Shown here piece after piece: positions 22,115 to 32,987 of a DNA stretch of 51,320 bases. Source of the stretch: Porogramme epimiltina. Taxonomy: Eukaryota; Basidiomycota; Agaricomycetes; Polyporales; Polyporaceae. Numbering within the stretch: the stretch's first letter is position 1; each line of letters starts with the position of its first letter. Under the pieces are notes generated by a model. The model made no database searches. It had not been told where the DNA came from and saw only the letters and a program-made list of their open reading frames with translations. The translations under genes were made by a program, and so were the position numbers. The stretch covers positions 1-51,320 of the forward strand of contig FTLJ01000379.1 of the NCBI GenBank assembly GCA_900155495.1, given 5' to 3'.

Positions 22115-23048
22115 ATGTCGTCCAACGTAACGATCATGAGCGGCCCCAAGGTCTTCGGAGACTGGTACAAGAGTGCTAAAGAAAACGATATACTCCCGCT
22201 GCAATTCAGAAACATGAAGCCGACGACCATTTGGCAGGAGTGGCTCACCGATGAGCAGCAGACCGAGCTGAAGACTGTCGCGCGTAGGCTGAATTTCAGC
22301 CAGCAGCATGAACGAGGTGCTATCGGAGGCCACGAGGCCAACGAGATACCGGACGCTGCGGCAAGCGTACCCGCCACATTTTCTCTCGACGAGAACGCCG
22401 TCATATACGACGCTCAACGCGGCGTCTCGCCGTTTATCGGGCCCCGTGAAGCGAGACAGCAGAGGGGAGATCATCAAGGGCCTGCGGAATCAGTAAGTCC
22501 TTCTTCTGTGCGCGTTTCCGCTTATATCTCAATCCGTTCAATAGTCACAACTATCTTTGTCTCATCTGGCTCGTGACACTGTTGTATCCGAGCGCAGCGC
22601 AGGAGAACACGCGGCCCTTGCTGCTGTCTATCAAGTAATTCGGGACTACGGCATCGTGCTCACACCCCCTACCGGCAGTGTCGCAGCCCTATTTCCTCCC
22701 GGCCCAGAGCGACAGACCAATAGGGTGGCGCGCCACCGCGCGCATCCCTACGGCGCCACGGCAGCTTCTCAGCAGCGCCAAGAGGCCGCGAGTGCCCGCG
22801 CCACTCACATGGTTTCCTCATCGCGGCCTCAGGGATCGCCAGCGTCTGGATTTCAGCTGTCTGCGCACCATCTTCGGCATCTTTACCAGCTTCCTCGACC
22901 TCCCACCCCGTCTACTCGACTTCCCGCAACGCCGCCTATTCTTTCGACGCCGTCATCCGCAGTGACCAGTGATGCCCCTATAAAAGCAGCGGATATCGAC
23001 TTTTACGCACAGATGTGTAGCGAACGCAGGCTTGCAGCGTCCTCTTAG
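22115..23048 (+). CDS. Unrecognised protein with weak HMG-like N terminus
   Basis: Two exons, 22115-22492 and 22545-23048, with a 52-bp GTAAGT...TAG intron in phase 0. The first 60 residues contain PKVFGDWYKSAKENDIL and TTIWQEWLTDEQQTELKTVA, spaced like helices I and II of an HMG box (W-x-x-L-T-D-E-Q). This is weak. A second ordered block follows the intron (LSHLARDTVV, EHAALAAVYQVIRDYG, VLTPPTGSVAALFPPGPER). The rest is Pro/Ser/His-rich, ending in ADIDFYAQMCSERRLA. A pyrimidine tract precedes the start codon. Function unknown. Confidence 0.6.
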
Positions 23049-24379
23049 AGAAATATACGCAGTAGCAAGAAGGAATGGCACGTGGTAATCGAGGCGGAAG
23101 GCCCGGGTGGTGAGGGGAACGGAGGCGACGAGTGGGATTTGTTCGGAACTGGCTTGTGAACTTGGGATTTGTACTCTTCTTCGTGCAGTTTGCGCTGTAC
23201 TTAGTGTCTTATCTATCCATCTGTTGAACTGGACGCGAGTGCGAATCCCATCGGCCTGAGCTGTGAGGACGACAATAAAATAGGGCGTTCGAAACAGGTC
23301 CGCTCCGCAACGTTGATGGCTTGTGCCTCCCCGCTGCTCGGCACTGCCCGGTTGTCACGTGGCGCCCGTCATGCTTATCTCACGACCGAGCGCCGGTCCT
23401 ACTTCCCGCCGTGCGCATCCACTACATAATCCCCGTAATGCCTTCCGTATTCTGGACTTCATCCCGGAGGCGAAAGGTCTGTCCTTCCAGACACAGCGTA
23501 GGACGCAAACCGCGCCGTTAACCTCGATTTGACTTCCACTTGTTGCTGCGGTATTCGGACTGCGGGCTCTCCGAAGTCCGAAGGACCTAGGCCTGAAGAG
23601 ACAAAACCAGCGCAAAGCGACAAGCGGCCAAAGTGAGACAGAGTCTTGTGGTCTGTGCCGGGGGACTTCCGGAGATGCTCCGGATTTGTCCGAATTTTCG
23701 AGCCTCGTAGCCGCCCCATGGCTGGGTGGGCGATGCCCAGGATCCCGAGCAATTCCCTCATTCCATCACCCACCCAGCGCGAAGCCAATACTTAACCCTG
23801 TCTCCCTTCTGACCGCCAGGGGGAAACCCCTAGGTAACCTTCGCCTTCATAAGGTTATTCTGAGGCAAATAGTCATATATGATCCTATAGGTTCCGACGA
23901 AGCGGAAGCCAAGATCACTGCTTCGCCGACAGGAAGATCTCTCAATCTCTCGCGACTCCACTGACGCATGATGAGGATACTTGTGGGAAAGGGACGCACC
24001 GATTCCCGTGTGTGTATGGAGTAGCGGCGGAGATTGGCTAAGGTTGTATGAAGTCGATAGGCTTCTGAGGTCTGTCTGCTCGGTCTGTCAGTTGTGTCAA
24101 TTTTTATGGTGAATGCTTAAAGCAGGGAATATCTGCTCTTTACATAGGGCACTACACTCTACTGGGGGCTTCATGGCAGTAACCCCGAACGAGCCGACCG
24201 TCACACCTTTGTTTTGCCCGCTTGCCTCGTGGCGCGGCATCGCCACGGTTTGTCCATTCATGCCGAATGTAGCAAAAGCGACACGCCAATATGTCAAGTA
24301 AGGTTGGACCTCGCTCGCTCAAGCGTTCCCTTTGGCCCCTTCTGCTCAGTGAGTCGCTTTGTCGATGAGCGCGTCGAGT
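23049..24379. other. Intergenic stretch, 1.3 kb
   Basis: Short frames on both strands near 23321-23788 and 24097-24454 have no hallmark. No RNA gene or repeat recognised. Confidence 0.45.
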
Positions 24380-24387
24380 TATATAAA
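24380..24387 (+). promoter_or_regulatory. TATA box
   Basis: TATATAAA lies 101 bases before the ATG at 24488 and is followed by a C-rich tract typical of fungal core promoters. Confidence 0.6.
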
Positions 24388-24487
24388 CCCCCACCCAGAT
24401 TAGGGTGAGGTTAACTTTGAACCACATCCTTCTGCCGCGCCTCTCCTCTCCCACCCACCCACATCCCCATCGTCTGTCTCACCCGCA

Positions 24488-26154
24488 ATGACCAAGAATT
24501 GTACTACCCCGCAGCCTCAAGAGGTTTCAGAAATGAAACCTGGAAGCACGACCCCCCCTCCCCCTCCCGCCACAGGAGTGCGTCCTCGCGAGGACGACGA
24601 TGGCGGGCCCAGCCGCAAACGCGCGCGAAAGGGGAAGGGCCGCAAGAGCGCGGAGCCTAGCGGATCATCCGACCCGGATGAGTCGGTGCGTACAGCTTCC
24701 GACATGCATTGTCTGCCGTGATGGTCTCTCATCTCCCTACTTAGCACTCGCCCTCGCGTTCGGCGAGCCCCCACACCTCCTCCCCCTCGAAAGAGCGCAC
24801 CAGAGTGGTGATAAAGCGACAGTCTGATACCATTAACAGACTGGTGCGAGAGCAGCTGCGCACCAACGCCATTCTCACAGAAATGTTCAAGACTCTCCGC
24901 CACCACCAACTCGAAATTCCGGCCAATCTGCTTCTGCGCGCTCCCACAAACCAGGCGGTCCCCCAACCCAACCCCCCCAACCCGGCCCCTGCACCTCGTT
25001 CCCAATCCGCTGCGCCCACACAGCAGGCGCAGGCGCAGAACCCGATCAATCTCTACCAGCAGTTTCATCCCTCTGGGATTCCTCCCACTCCCCGATCCGC
25101 GTCACAGCCTATCGCGTTCGGTTATGGCTATGGTGTCCCCAACGGCAACGGTGCGTCTACCTCTGCCATCCAAGGCAACACCGCGGGCCTTGTTCCCAAC
25201 ATGCAGGCTGCTGCGTCGGCGTCGGCGGCGGCCATGGGGAGCTCTTCGCATCTCCCCATGGGTCCGCCGCCTCCGCGGCCGCAGTCTCAGAATGTGGGGG
25301 GATGGGCCGCTCAGCAGCCTATTCCTTCGCGCGCTCCCCAGGGCGGACCACAACCGTCACAGATGAGTGCGCCGGGCCCTGTGTACGCTCAGGGGGCCGC
25401 CGCGGGTCCGTCGCGGCTCATGTGGGCCGCGGCGAACCCGCAGAACGGCCCCGTGAACGGGCAGCGCGTCCCCGTGAACGGGCGAGGTGTCCCCATGAAC
25501 GGGCAAGGTGTCCCCATGAACAGACAGAACGCCCCCATTCCCGTGCCACCCCAGCAACGCCCCCAGCCTATGCAGCAGGTCCCCATGACCGAGGCTCGGA
25601 TTCAGGAGATGGCAGCACGCGGTAGGGCTCTAGTGGCCACTTCTCAGGCCGCTCTGCAGGGGATTCCGGTGCGCGGCCCCTCCGTGCGGCCGCCCACCGC
25701 CGCCCCCGCGGTCTCCGCCGAGGCCATCGATCCCGCCGTGACTCTCGCGCCGATGCCCTTCGCCTATCTCCCCCCCGGTGCCGAGCGCGTCGCCAACCGC
25801 ACGCCAGTGACCGCCAACGTCCCTGCGGCCATCCAGGCCAACCCACCGCAGCCCGGGCCAGTCCTCTTCAACGCACAGGCGTTGCCCGTCTATCCCCCCG
25901 GGGCGTCGATGTACGACTCACATGTGCTCCCTACGAAGAGCGGAGACCGCAACGCAGCTGGAGAGGCCCAGGCCCAGACACCGAACGCCATAGACTTCAC
26001 CCAATTCTTCGATTTCGGTAACCTCACCTTCGACGGCGGAGCGGACCCCCTCGGTCTCTCCGGTATGATGGCTCCCGACTCCGAGGACGCACTGATCGAC
26101 TTCCAGAGCGGCGCAGAGGCCGCGGGCAGCGCTAGTACCTCCTACGGGGTGTGA
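24488..26154 (+). CDS. Nuclear-type Pro/Gln/Ala-rich protein
   Basis: Two exons, 24488-24685 and 24745-26154, with a 59-bp phase-0 intron. The N terminus has a proline run and a clear basic nuclear signal (PSRKRARKGKGRKS). Exon 2 begins with a Ser/Pro/His stretch and then a helix (RQSDTINRLVREQLRTNAIL through FKTLRHHQLEIPANLL) that may dimerise. The next 300 residues are rich in Pro, Gln, Ala, Asn and Met, with a 7-residue repeat. The C terminus is acidic with aromatic residues (IDFTQFFDFGNLTFDGG; PDSEDALIDFQSG), as in activation domains. I infer a transcription cofactor or factor without a recognised DNA-binding domain. A TATA box sits 101 bp upstream. Confidence 0.7.
25447..25530 (+). repeat. 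Four 21-bp in-frame repeats (VPxNGxG)
   Basis: Units at 25447, 25468, 25489 and 25510 encode GPVNGQR, VPVNGRG, VPMNGQG and VPMNRQN. The DNA is almost identical between units 2 and 3. This is likely a length-variable minisatellite. Confidence 0.85.
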
Positions 26155-26554
26155 GACTGATGCGTGCGCGGCCACTGCTGCTCGTGGTCGCCTGAAGACC
26201 TCTAAATGTGTCCTTTCTCGGTTCTGGGCTCGCTGCTTCCTGGATATCTCCTCTCGTCGTCTCTCTATGCGTACTCTGACTCCTCAGGTTGTATTAATAG
26301 CTTCGTTTCCCCTCCTATGCCTCTCCCATCGTTATATCGTATGCAGTCCTCCCTACCATTATGTTGTATGTTGTCCTCTCTCGTCCCGGAAATAGATGTC
26401 GTTTTCCCCGATACGTGCAACGTCGCTGGCCTACATCGTCGACGAAGCGCGGACAGTTCCGTCAATCATAAGCGAGGACGGCCAAAGTCGACGAAAGCAG
26501 TAGTAAATATGCTTCCTTCCCCTCCTAGTAGTGTACATGTATGCCGCGCGGGCC
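26155..26554. other. Convergent 3' spacer
   Basis: Between two 3' ends. T- and C-rich on the + strand. No gene seen. Confidence 0.5.
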
Positions 26555-28566
26555 CTAATTCGCGAACGCCTGGATTCCGGTCATGGCTTTGCCCAGAATG
26601 AGCGTGTGAATGTCCTGCACATCTTCACCGTCAGCACCATACTCTTCAGGCTGGACACGATGAGCTGCACTCACGTATGTCCCTTCGTACGTGTTGACGA
26701 CCTGCAGGTTCGCGACGTGGCGGCCGATGTGGTATCTCCATGGCCAGTTAGTAGATAGTCGTAAACCAAGCTGACAAGAACTCACTCGTCCGAGCACGCG
26801 TTCCCGCCCAGCACGTCGAGGACCCGACGAGAGTGCTCCAACGCCTTCCCGCAGTTGTTGCGCTTGATGAGCGAGATCATCTCCGGCGCAACCTTGCCCT
26901 CATCCTTCAGCCGTCCGACCTACCCGGTGTGCATTTAGTCTCTGAGCCTGTCGTTATGCTATCACGACCACGAGACGCACCTGCAAGCTCGCGAGCAGAC
27001 CGAGCGCGACCTCGGTCTGCGCGTCGACGAGCTTCTTCTGCACGAGCTGGAAGCTCGCAAGGGGGCGGCCAAACTGGTTGCGCTCGAGCGCGTACGCACG
27101 CGCGCGCGCGACGCAGTCCTCGAGCGCGCCCATCGCGCCCCACGCGATGCCGAAGCGCGCGTTGTTGAGGCAGCCGAACGGCGCGGCGAGGCCCGCGCCG
27201 TGCGGGAGGAGCGCATCGCGTGGCACGGCGACGTTGTCGAGGAAGATGGAGCCGGTGAGCGAGACGCGCAGCGCGAGCTTGTGCTTGATCGCGGGCGCGG
27301 AGAGCCCGCGCGTGCCTTTTTCGAGGATGAAGCCGCGCACTTTGTTGTCCCACTTGCAGCGCGCCCAGACGATGAAGACGTCGCTGAGAGGGATGATGAT
27401 GAGCGGTTGGAGCGAGGACGGGTGAGGTGGGGACATACGCGACAGGAGCGTTGGAGATCCAGGTCTTGGAGCCGTTGAGGACGAAGCCGCCGTCGACTTC
27501 CGTCGCGGTAGTCTCCATGCCAGCTGGGTCTGAGCCATGGTTTGGCTCAGTGAGACCCTGAGGTAGAGTTTAAGTTCGACGTCAGCGGCGGAGAATGCAT
27601 TGGAGGCGTACGAAGCATCCGATCAACTTCCCCTTTGCTGCATGGGGCCAGTCAGACATCTGTAACATGACTTGAAGTAGAGGGCGCACCTAGCAAGGGA
27701 AGATATTTCTCTTTCTGCTCTTTTGTCCCGTATGCATATATGGGATGCATAACTAATGATGATTGAACGGACATGGTGGACCTGTATCCAGAGTCGACGC
27801 TGTGGGTTCCGTGTCAGCTCCATTCGAATGTTGGTTATGCCGTCCTAGCCCCTCCTGAGCATCTGCGCCGCATACAGACAGTGCCAGACCTCGAACTAAG
27901 TTCTGGGAAGGGGTCAAAGGAAAAGAATGCTCACCGTTCAACTTCCCGAGCAATCAACCCATACGCAACGCTGCTCACACCCGCACAGTCGTACCCTTGG
28001 ATGGTCGGACCGAGGAGACCGAGTTCACCCATCGCCGGAAGGATGCTATGGTTAAACTCTATAATGTATTGAGCTTCTGTATGACGGAAAGGTTACACAA
28101 GAGCAACCTTCTGTTCGCTGGGCTTCAATGACTTTGGGGAGTAAGTGCTCCTACTGGCGCCCATCAGTAAGACGATGTTGGGCATTAGAAAGAGGGGACT
28201 CGCCTGACAGAATGCCCGCGCAGTATCGCTTTATGGCCAGTCGACTCAGAACGGCGTGCGCATAGTAGACGGAATGAACGCACGCACCGTATAGCGATTT
28301 CCTCGTCAGTCAACAGTCCTTGTGCGGCCAATGGGTCCTAGATGCATCTTAGCGAGGGTCGCAGTGAGGGTTGGGTTTTATGACACACCTCCCAATCAAA
28401 CTTAGCAAAACCTGGCGTTGAGCGCAGTTGTGAGGACACGTCTAGAGGGGTAGGTGCGCGACGCACCTGAGGCCATCCGACTGCCATTCAACCTGCGACC
28501 GCGAAGTGTAGCAGCGCGACAGACGCGAGATACAGACCCCAGACGCGCTACTTTGTTCGCGAACAT
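26555..28566 (-). CDS. GCDH: Glutaryl-CoA dehydrogenase, mitochondrial
   Basis: FAD-dependent acyl-CoA dehydrogenase that oxidises and decarboxylates glutaryl-CoA to crotonyl-CoA in lysine and tryptophan breakdown. Many small exons join in frame. The ATG at 28566 opens a presequence ([19 protein letters not shown]) suited to mitochondrial import. Then come [71 protein letters not shown] (GCDH-type substrate Arg/Ser), [16 protein letters not shown] (flavin binding), [89 protein letters not shown] and [18 protein letters not shown]. The Glu of NTYEGT is the catalytic base. One intron uses a GC donor (CAG|GCGAGT). It is divergent from the coiled-coil gene at 28878. Confidence 0.95.
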
Positions 28567-28877
28567 TATGAGTGTGTCAAAGGATATGCGAGAGAGTGTT
28601 TGCGGGGCGAGCAGACGATTGCTGCCAGTAGGGGATGCGGGGAGGAGAGTGCGGGGGCGCGTCTTTCGGGCGCGGGTCGGACTTCCGTGTTCGGCAACCG
28701 GACCTTATCCGCCCGCCGGCTGGGCCGGTTAGACATGGGCCGGCTCTTGCCGGAGGAAGGCCCTGTCGCTGACCGTGGACCGCGGTGCTGCGGTAACTCT
28801 AAACCGTACCACCACCTTCGAATTCATCGAGCCCACTATGATCTACACCACATCCTACCTCAGTTTACGCAGGCCTT
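28567..28877. promoter_or_regulatory. Divergent promoter, 311 bp
   Basis: Separates the start codons of the dehydrogenase and the coiled-coil gene. GC-rich. No firm TATA box found. Confidence 0.45.
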
Positions 28878-29778
28878 ATGGGTGACTCTGGCATCGACAG
28901 CCCGCTGGCTTCTGAGTTTGTCAAGTTCCTTAACGCTCAGCTTAAGGAGTGCCGCGAAGAAGTACAAAGGTTAGCTCAAGTGAGTTCCGCGAAATCTCCG
29001 CGAGTCGTTTCGCGAGTCGTTGTGGGCTGCAGTCGTGCCGAGCTATGCATCGTGCTTGTGTACCTTTGGTACCGCTTGTGCTACCATAAGTTATCACAAG
29101 GACCTATGCTGACGTACGTATGTTTGATGATGGGCGTCTTCTCCATCGACAGCATAACGCTGCTCTGCAAGCTGAACTAGAAGGTCTCCGCAACCTTGCT
29201 AGCGTTCCTGGAGATGTACCCGGTGACAGAGAGGTGCGCTCGAACATTTTTCCTGTATCGTACTTCCAAACTTAGCTGTCAATAGGTCGTCGTTACCCTA
29301 CAGTCCCAGATAGGGTCCCTTCGGAAAGAACTCGAGCATGCTCAATCTCTGTCGGAAACACGTCGAGCCGAGTGCGATGCATGGAAGACACGATATGAAG
29401 ACCTCAAACCGCAACTCACCGGTTCCGCAGCAATCAATACTCAACTGCTAGACAGCCTGCGGGAGCTACTTGAAGAATTCAAGGCTCGATCTAGCATGGT
29501 CACCGAAGCTGCTTCCCCGAATACCGCAGCTGCTCCTCACGCAACGGTGAAGGTGGGCGCCCATGTACGTCTTCCGACATATCATATGATTCAACGAAGT
29601 GCAGGGGTTCCTTGGGTTTCTGGAGCGACTCCCGGGAACTGCGCGGATCGATCCTATACAGACCACTGCCCACGTCGTGTTCAGGGGGACAAAATTCCCT
29701 TTGATGTCAAAAGTGAGTCGCCTTAAATCATGTTTCGCGACTGTCCGTTCCTTATGCTTCACCACAGGCGGCGACTAA
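28878..29778 (+). CDS. Coiled-coil protein, possibly 5' part of a split gene
   Basis: Exon 1 (28878-28979) encodes MGDSGIDSPLASEFVKFLNA and a Glu/Arg helix. An exon from 29151 (HNAALQAELEGLRNLASV) and one from about 29287 (TLQSQIGSLRKELEHAQSLS, WKTRYEDLKPQLTG, DSLRELLEEFKARS) extend a clear coiled coil. The last coding intron (GTGAGT at 29713 to the CAG at 29767) joins GATGTCAAAA to GCGGCGAC and then TAA at 29776. In the same frame, AGC and an ATG follow at once and open the next gene. So either two genes sit three bases apart, or one gene is interrupted by a nonsense codon. The first intron (about 171 bp) is long for this window. No named family recognised. Confidence 0.55.
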
Positions 29779-29781
29779 AGC

Positions 29782-30570
29782 ATGGTGAGCGACCTCTTCA
29801 CTAGCAAGAACGTCCCGACACCAATCATACCCATCAGCATCGGCGGCTTCAACTTTTTCGGCCCCTTCCTCAACTGGTGCTCCCCGACCTCTCAACATGC
29901 ATACGTGGTGTGCGCCGAATACCGGTTCACGCCACGGACCTCGCCTCAGGGCGATCCGACATGGGCGAGAGGAGACCGGTGGATGGACATATCCGGCCAG
30001 CAGCGCGAAATCTTCCACATCGACGGCGACAACATCTGCTACGCAGGGACCTTCTTCTGCCACGCCGGTCCCCGGTCGGTGAAGCTGAGTGAGCTCGGCC
30101 CAGAGACAAGCGACGTACGTGCTCATCCCGTGTCTCGCCCAAAGTTTTGCTCATACCGCCCTCCCCTCCAGAACATGTTGCAGAGCCTCGCCCGCGGGTC
30201 GTTCAACGCCCTCAATAACAACCACAAAGCAAAAGCGAAGATCCACACACCCATACTTGCCGAACTCCTACGCGAGGGCACTGCGACGGTGCAGCTTCTT
30301 GGGCTGCAACGCGTCGGGTTCAACAACGCGCTCCTCCAGATCCTCCTGAGGGCGCACAACAAGCGCGAGCAGGCGGCGGGGACGTCCCGTGCTGTCGCAG
30401 AGGCACTCGGCTGGGCGCAGAAGCGCGACGCGAATGAGATGGCGGGAGGTGTCGATGGAGATGACGCAGGTGGAGAGGATGCGGGTGAGGGGCCGTCGAG
30501 ATCGAAGGTCCCGAGGCTGGAGCTTGACGAGACGCTGTTGACGGGAACTGGGTTGGCGTGGTCGGAGTAG
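29782..30570 (+). CDS. Unrecognised basidiomycete protein, possibly 3' part of a split gene
   Basis: Two exons, 29782-30114 and 30172-30570 (57-bp phase-0 intron). The first is an ordered, aromatic-rich domain (IPISIGGFNFFGPFLNWC, AYVVCAEYRFTP, GDRWMDISGQQREIFHIDGD, YAGTFFCHAGPRSVKLSELG). The second is helical (NMLQSLARGSFNALNNNHKA, HTPILAELLREGTATVQLLG, FNNALLQILLRAHNKREQAA) and ends with an acidic, disordered tail. A coiled-coil protein followed by such a domain is a common plan among uncharacterised basidiomycete proteins; I cannot name the family with confidence. The start ATG lies three bases after the upstream gene's stop and in the same spliced frame. Confidence 0.6.
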   Translation: MVSDLFTSKNVPTPIIPISIGGFNFFGPFLNWCSPTSQHAYVVCAEYRFTPRTSPQGDPTWARGDRWMDISGQQREIFHIDGDNICYAGTFFCHAGPRSVKLSELGPETSDVRAHPVSRPKFCSYRPPLQNMLQSLARGSFNALNNNHKAKAKIHTPILAELLREGTATVQLLGLQRVGFNNALLQILLRAHNKREQAAGTSRAVAEALGWAQKRDANEMAGGVDGDDAGGEDAGEGPSRSKVPRLELDETLLTGTGLAWSE

Positions 30571-30815
30571 GGGTACCCGCTGTGTCGTTGCGCTACTGCT
30601 TCACTTCTACTCGGATATGTTTACACATCACCCTGTGCCTACCTACTTTCTGCGAATGTCAGAACTTCCCGAAATTCAGGAGCGGGCCGCCGGAGTAGGC
30701 GCCTACTAGTGTTATATCCGCGGGCTGCTGTCAGATATCCCGAAGCCATCCTCCATCTCCCCTACCACGACGGTCTCAACCCGTCCTTCCCCTCCCCACT
30801 CCCCCCGCCTTCGTC
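30571..30815. other. Short spacer upstream of the first YCII gene
   Basis: Likely promoter of the YCII gene. A pyrimidine-rich run lies just before its ATG. Nothing else seen. Confidence 0.4.
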
Positions 30816-31483
30816 ATGCAGCACTTCACGCGCGCCGCCGCTCTCCGTAGCTGCCATCCGGCCGCCCGCCGCACGACAGCAGCGGTCGCGTCACCACGCC
30901 GCCTCGGACACCTTTGCCAGGCCTGCGCGATGTCCGCCTCCGCCGCGGCCGCCACGCCTCCCGTCAAGACCTTCGTCGTCTATGCGCCGGACATGACCGA
31001 TCCCGACGCGCTGCAGCGGCGGCTGAGCGTGCGCCCCGTGCACCTCGCGCGCGCGAAGGAGCAGACGAAGGCGGGCGTCGTTAGTGAGTGCATGTCTTCG
31101 TTTGACCCCACACATCTCTCCCCTTTCCCTATAACCTCCATTCCCTCCTCTCCTACCTCTACGCTTTATGTGCGCGGAGAGATCTGGCTGACCTACTCCC
31201 CACACGCGCGTCTTCCGCGCCTCGGAAGAACTCGGCGGCGCGATGCTGACGCCTGAGTCGGCGACGCTCCCCGCGGCGGAGCGCAAGATGGTCGGGTCCG
31301 TGTTCGTGTGCGAGGCGGAGAGCTTGGAGGAGGTGCGCGCGCTCATGGAGAGCGACGTGTACTACACGAGTGGGGTGGTGAGTTGCGTCCTCTGTCATCT
31401 GTTTGGTGGCTGATGGACGAGGACAGTGGGACAAGGAGAAGCTGGTCATCTTGCCGATTGCGCTTGCGACGCCTCTGCCTTAG
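30816..31483 (+). CDS. YCII-domain protein, probably mitochondrial
   Basis: Small YciI-like alpha/beta protein; the family has a ferredoxin-like dimer fold and mostly unknown reactions. Exons about 30816-31083, 31229-31377 and 31427-31483. After an Arg/Ala-rich N terminus (MQHFTRAAALRSCHPAARR) that looks like a mitochondrial presequence, the domain starts KTFVVYAPDMTDPDALQRRL with the family Arg and His (SVRPVHLARA). It continues LGGAMLTPESATLPAAERK and MVGSVFVCEAESLEEVRALM, and ends VYYTSGV/WDKEKLVILPIA. The second intron sits at the same V/W codon pair as in the paralogue at 37684-38126. The first intron acceptor (CTCGGAAG) is the least certain junction, because that intron is about 145 bp. 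Confidence 0.85.
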
Positions 31484-32182
31484 TGGCTGACTGTGTTGGC
31501 GAGGAATAATGTATGTACTTATCTTCTCGTGCTCTACTCGACCCCTCCTCGACTTCCGCAAATCGTTTCGCCGTCAGACGAGGCAACTACAAACCACAAC
31601 GGCCCCGTTGGAAACTGATGATTAATCACGTGTAAACGAACTTCGCTATGTAGCTTGCAGCCTTTTTGCAAGTTCCCCAGTAAGTACTGGGAGCGTGCAA
31701 ATAGGCCGAAGACTAAGCCCAATCCGGACATCCAAGTCAGACACAGATTTTGTTGCCGCGTCAGGCTGTCGCCATGTAAAAAACGGACGGGTTGTCGCTT
31801 CGCGAGAACAGAATGAGGACCCGAGGAAGGAGTAGTAATAGGATTTTCCTCTGCTGTACTTTGATGTATATATGTATGTATTGTGTAGACACTTCCTAAG
31901 ATAGTGCCGCACTACGGGCAACTTGCACACCTATATCTAGATACTAGGTTGTGGTGTTGGTGTACCCGTTACCCGCGGCGAATATACTGCAGCCTGCTAG
32001 TATGTACACTCGTTGTAAATACGGCGCTGTCAATGTCCCCTCGGACCGGCGTCCGATCCATGTTCAAGTTCGAACCGCCGCAGAGTGATACAAGCGCCTT
32101 CAGCTTGGTTTTCTTCGGCGACCACACGCACGCGACCACAGTTGTTTTGTCCGCACCACACTTGTGCCACTCGGCCCCTGCT
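31484..32182. other. Intergenic stretch
   Basis: AT-richer than its surroundings around 31850-32000. No gene or RNA recognised. It may hold the promoter of the next gene. Confidence 0.45.
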
Positions 32183-32987
32183 ATGTCCCGCTGGGGGCCA
32201 GTGCCACTGGCACCCCTTCTTCAGAGCAGCCACTCATCGCAGCACGCCCACCACTCCTTGCGCTCCCAAGTATTCGACCCGCGGCGGAGAACTCACAGCA
32301 CCACGAACATGAACTCTGCTTTCGACGCCGACACCCGCGCACACGACCCCTGGAACCAAGCCCGTGGCACTACGCAAGCACCGGGTGGCCATGGGGTAAA
32401 GGCCGTAGACATCTCCGAGATCATCAGGCGTGCCTGGGACGGGCTCTCCGAAGAGTCCAAGCGCGAATTCAGAACGCGCGGGGAGGAGACGCGTCAGAAG
32501 GAGGCGTCTCGCCTCGCGCAGGCCAACCTGAACAGCACCCGTGAGGTATGTGTGCCACCATACACTGCAGCGGCGTTCATATCCTCACGTTCCTATCCAG
32601 CACCCGGGGCGCGAATCCGGCGACCCCGCCGAGGGTCGCCCCCACATCGATGCATCGCGCCACCCGGGGGAGGAACTGATCGAGTTCGGGCCTTTGTCGC
32701 CTCGCGCCACTGGTCCCCGAACCACAGGGCTCGATTGGTCGCACGTCGTTCTTCCTCTCGAAGGTTCTGCAGACGGCGGGTTTGATGCAGCTTCGGGGAG
32801 TCGCACACACTCTTCTCTCTTGTGCTCGGCACCTCATTCAGACGGACATGACGTGCCCCTGACTTCTGGGTCGGGGTCAGTGGCGTTTCAAGGAGGTGGA
32901 GGTGGAGAGGGCGACTCACGTACGGAAGAGCCCTGCATTCTCGAGGTGCAGAAGCGCGACTTCGAGGGGGGAAATGTCGGTGCATAG
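32183..32987 (+). CDS. Protein with half HMG-box motif
   Basis: Two exons, 32183-32545 and 32601-32987, with a 55-bp phase-0 intron, give about 249 residues. Residues about 76-113 (VDISEIIRRAWDGLSEESKR followed by EFRTRGEETRQKEASRLAQ) fit helices II and III of an HMG box: I-x-x-I-I-x-x-x-W-x-x-L-S-x-E-x-K. Helix I is not evident; a weak candidate is the AFDADTRAHDPWNQ region. The rest is His/Ser-rich before the box and Pro/Gly/Ser-rich after it. The translation start is chosen as the ATG of MSRWGPVPLA; a later in-frame ATG (MNSAFDADTR) is possible. Likely nuclear. DNA binding is doubtful if helix I is missing. Confidence 0.55.
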
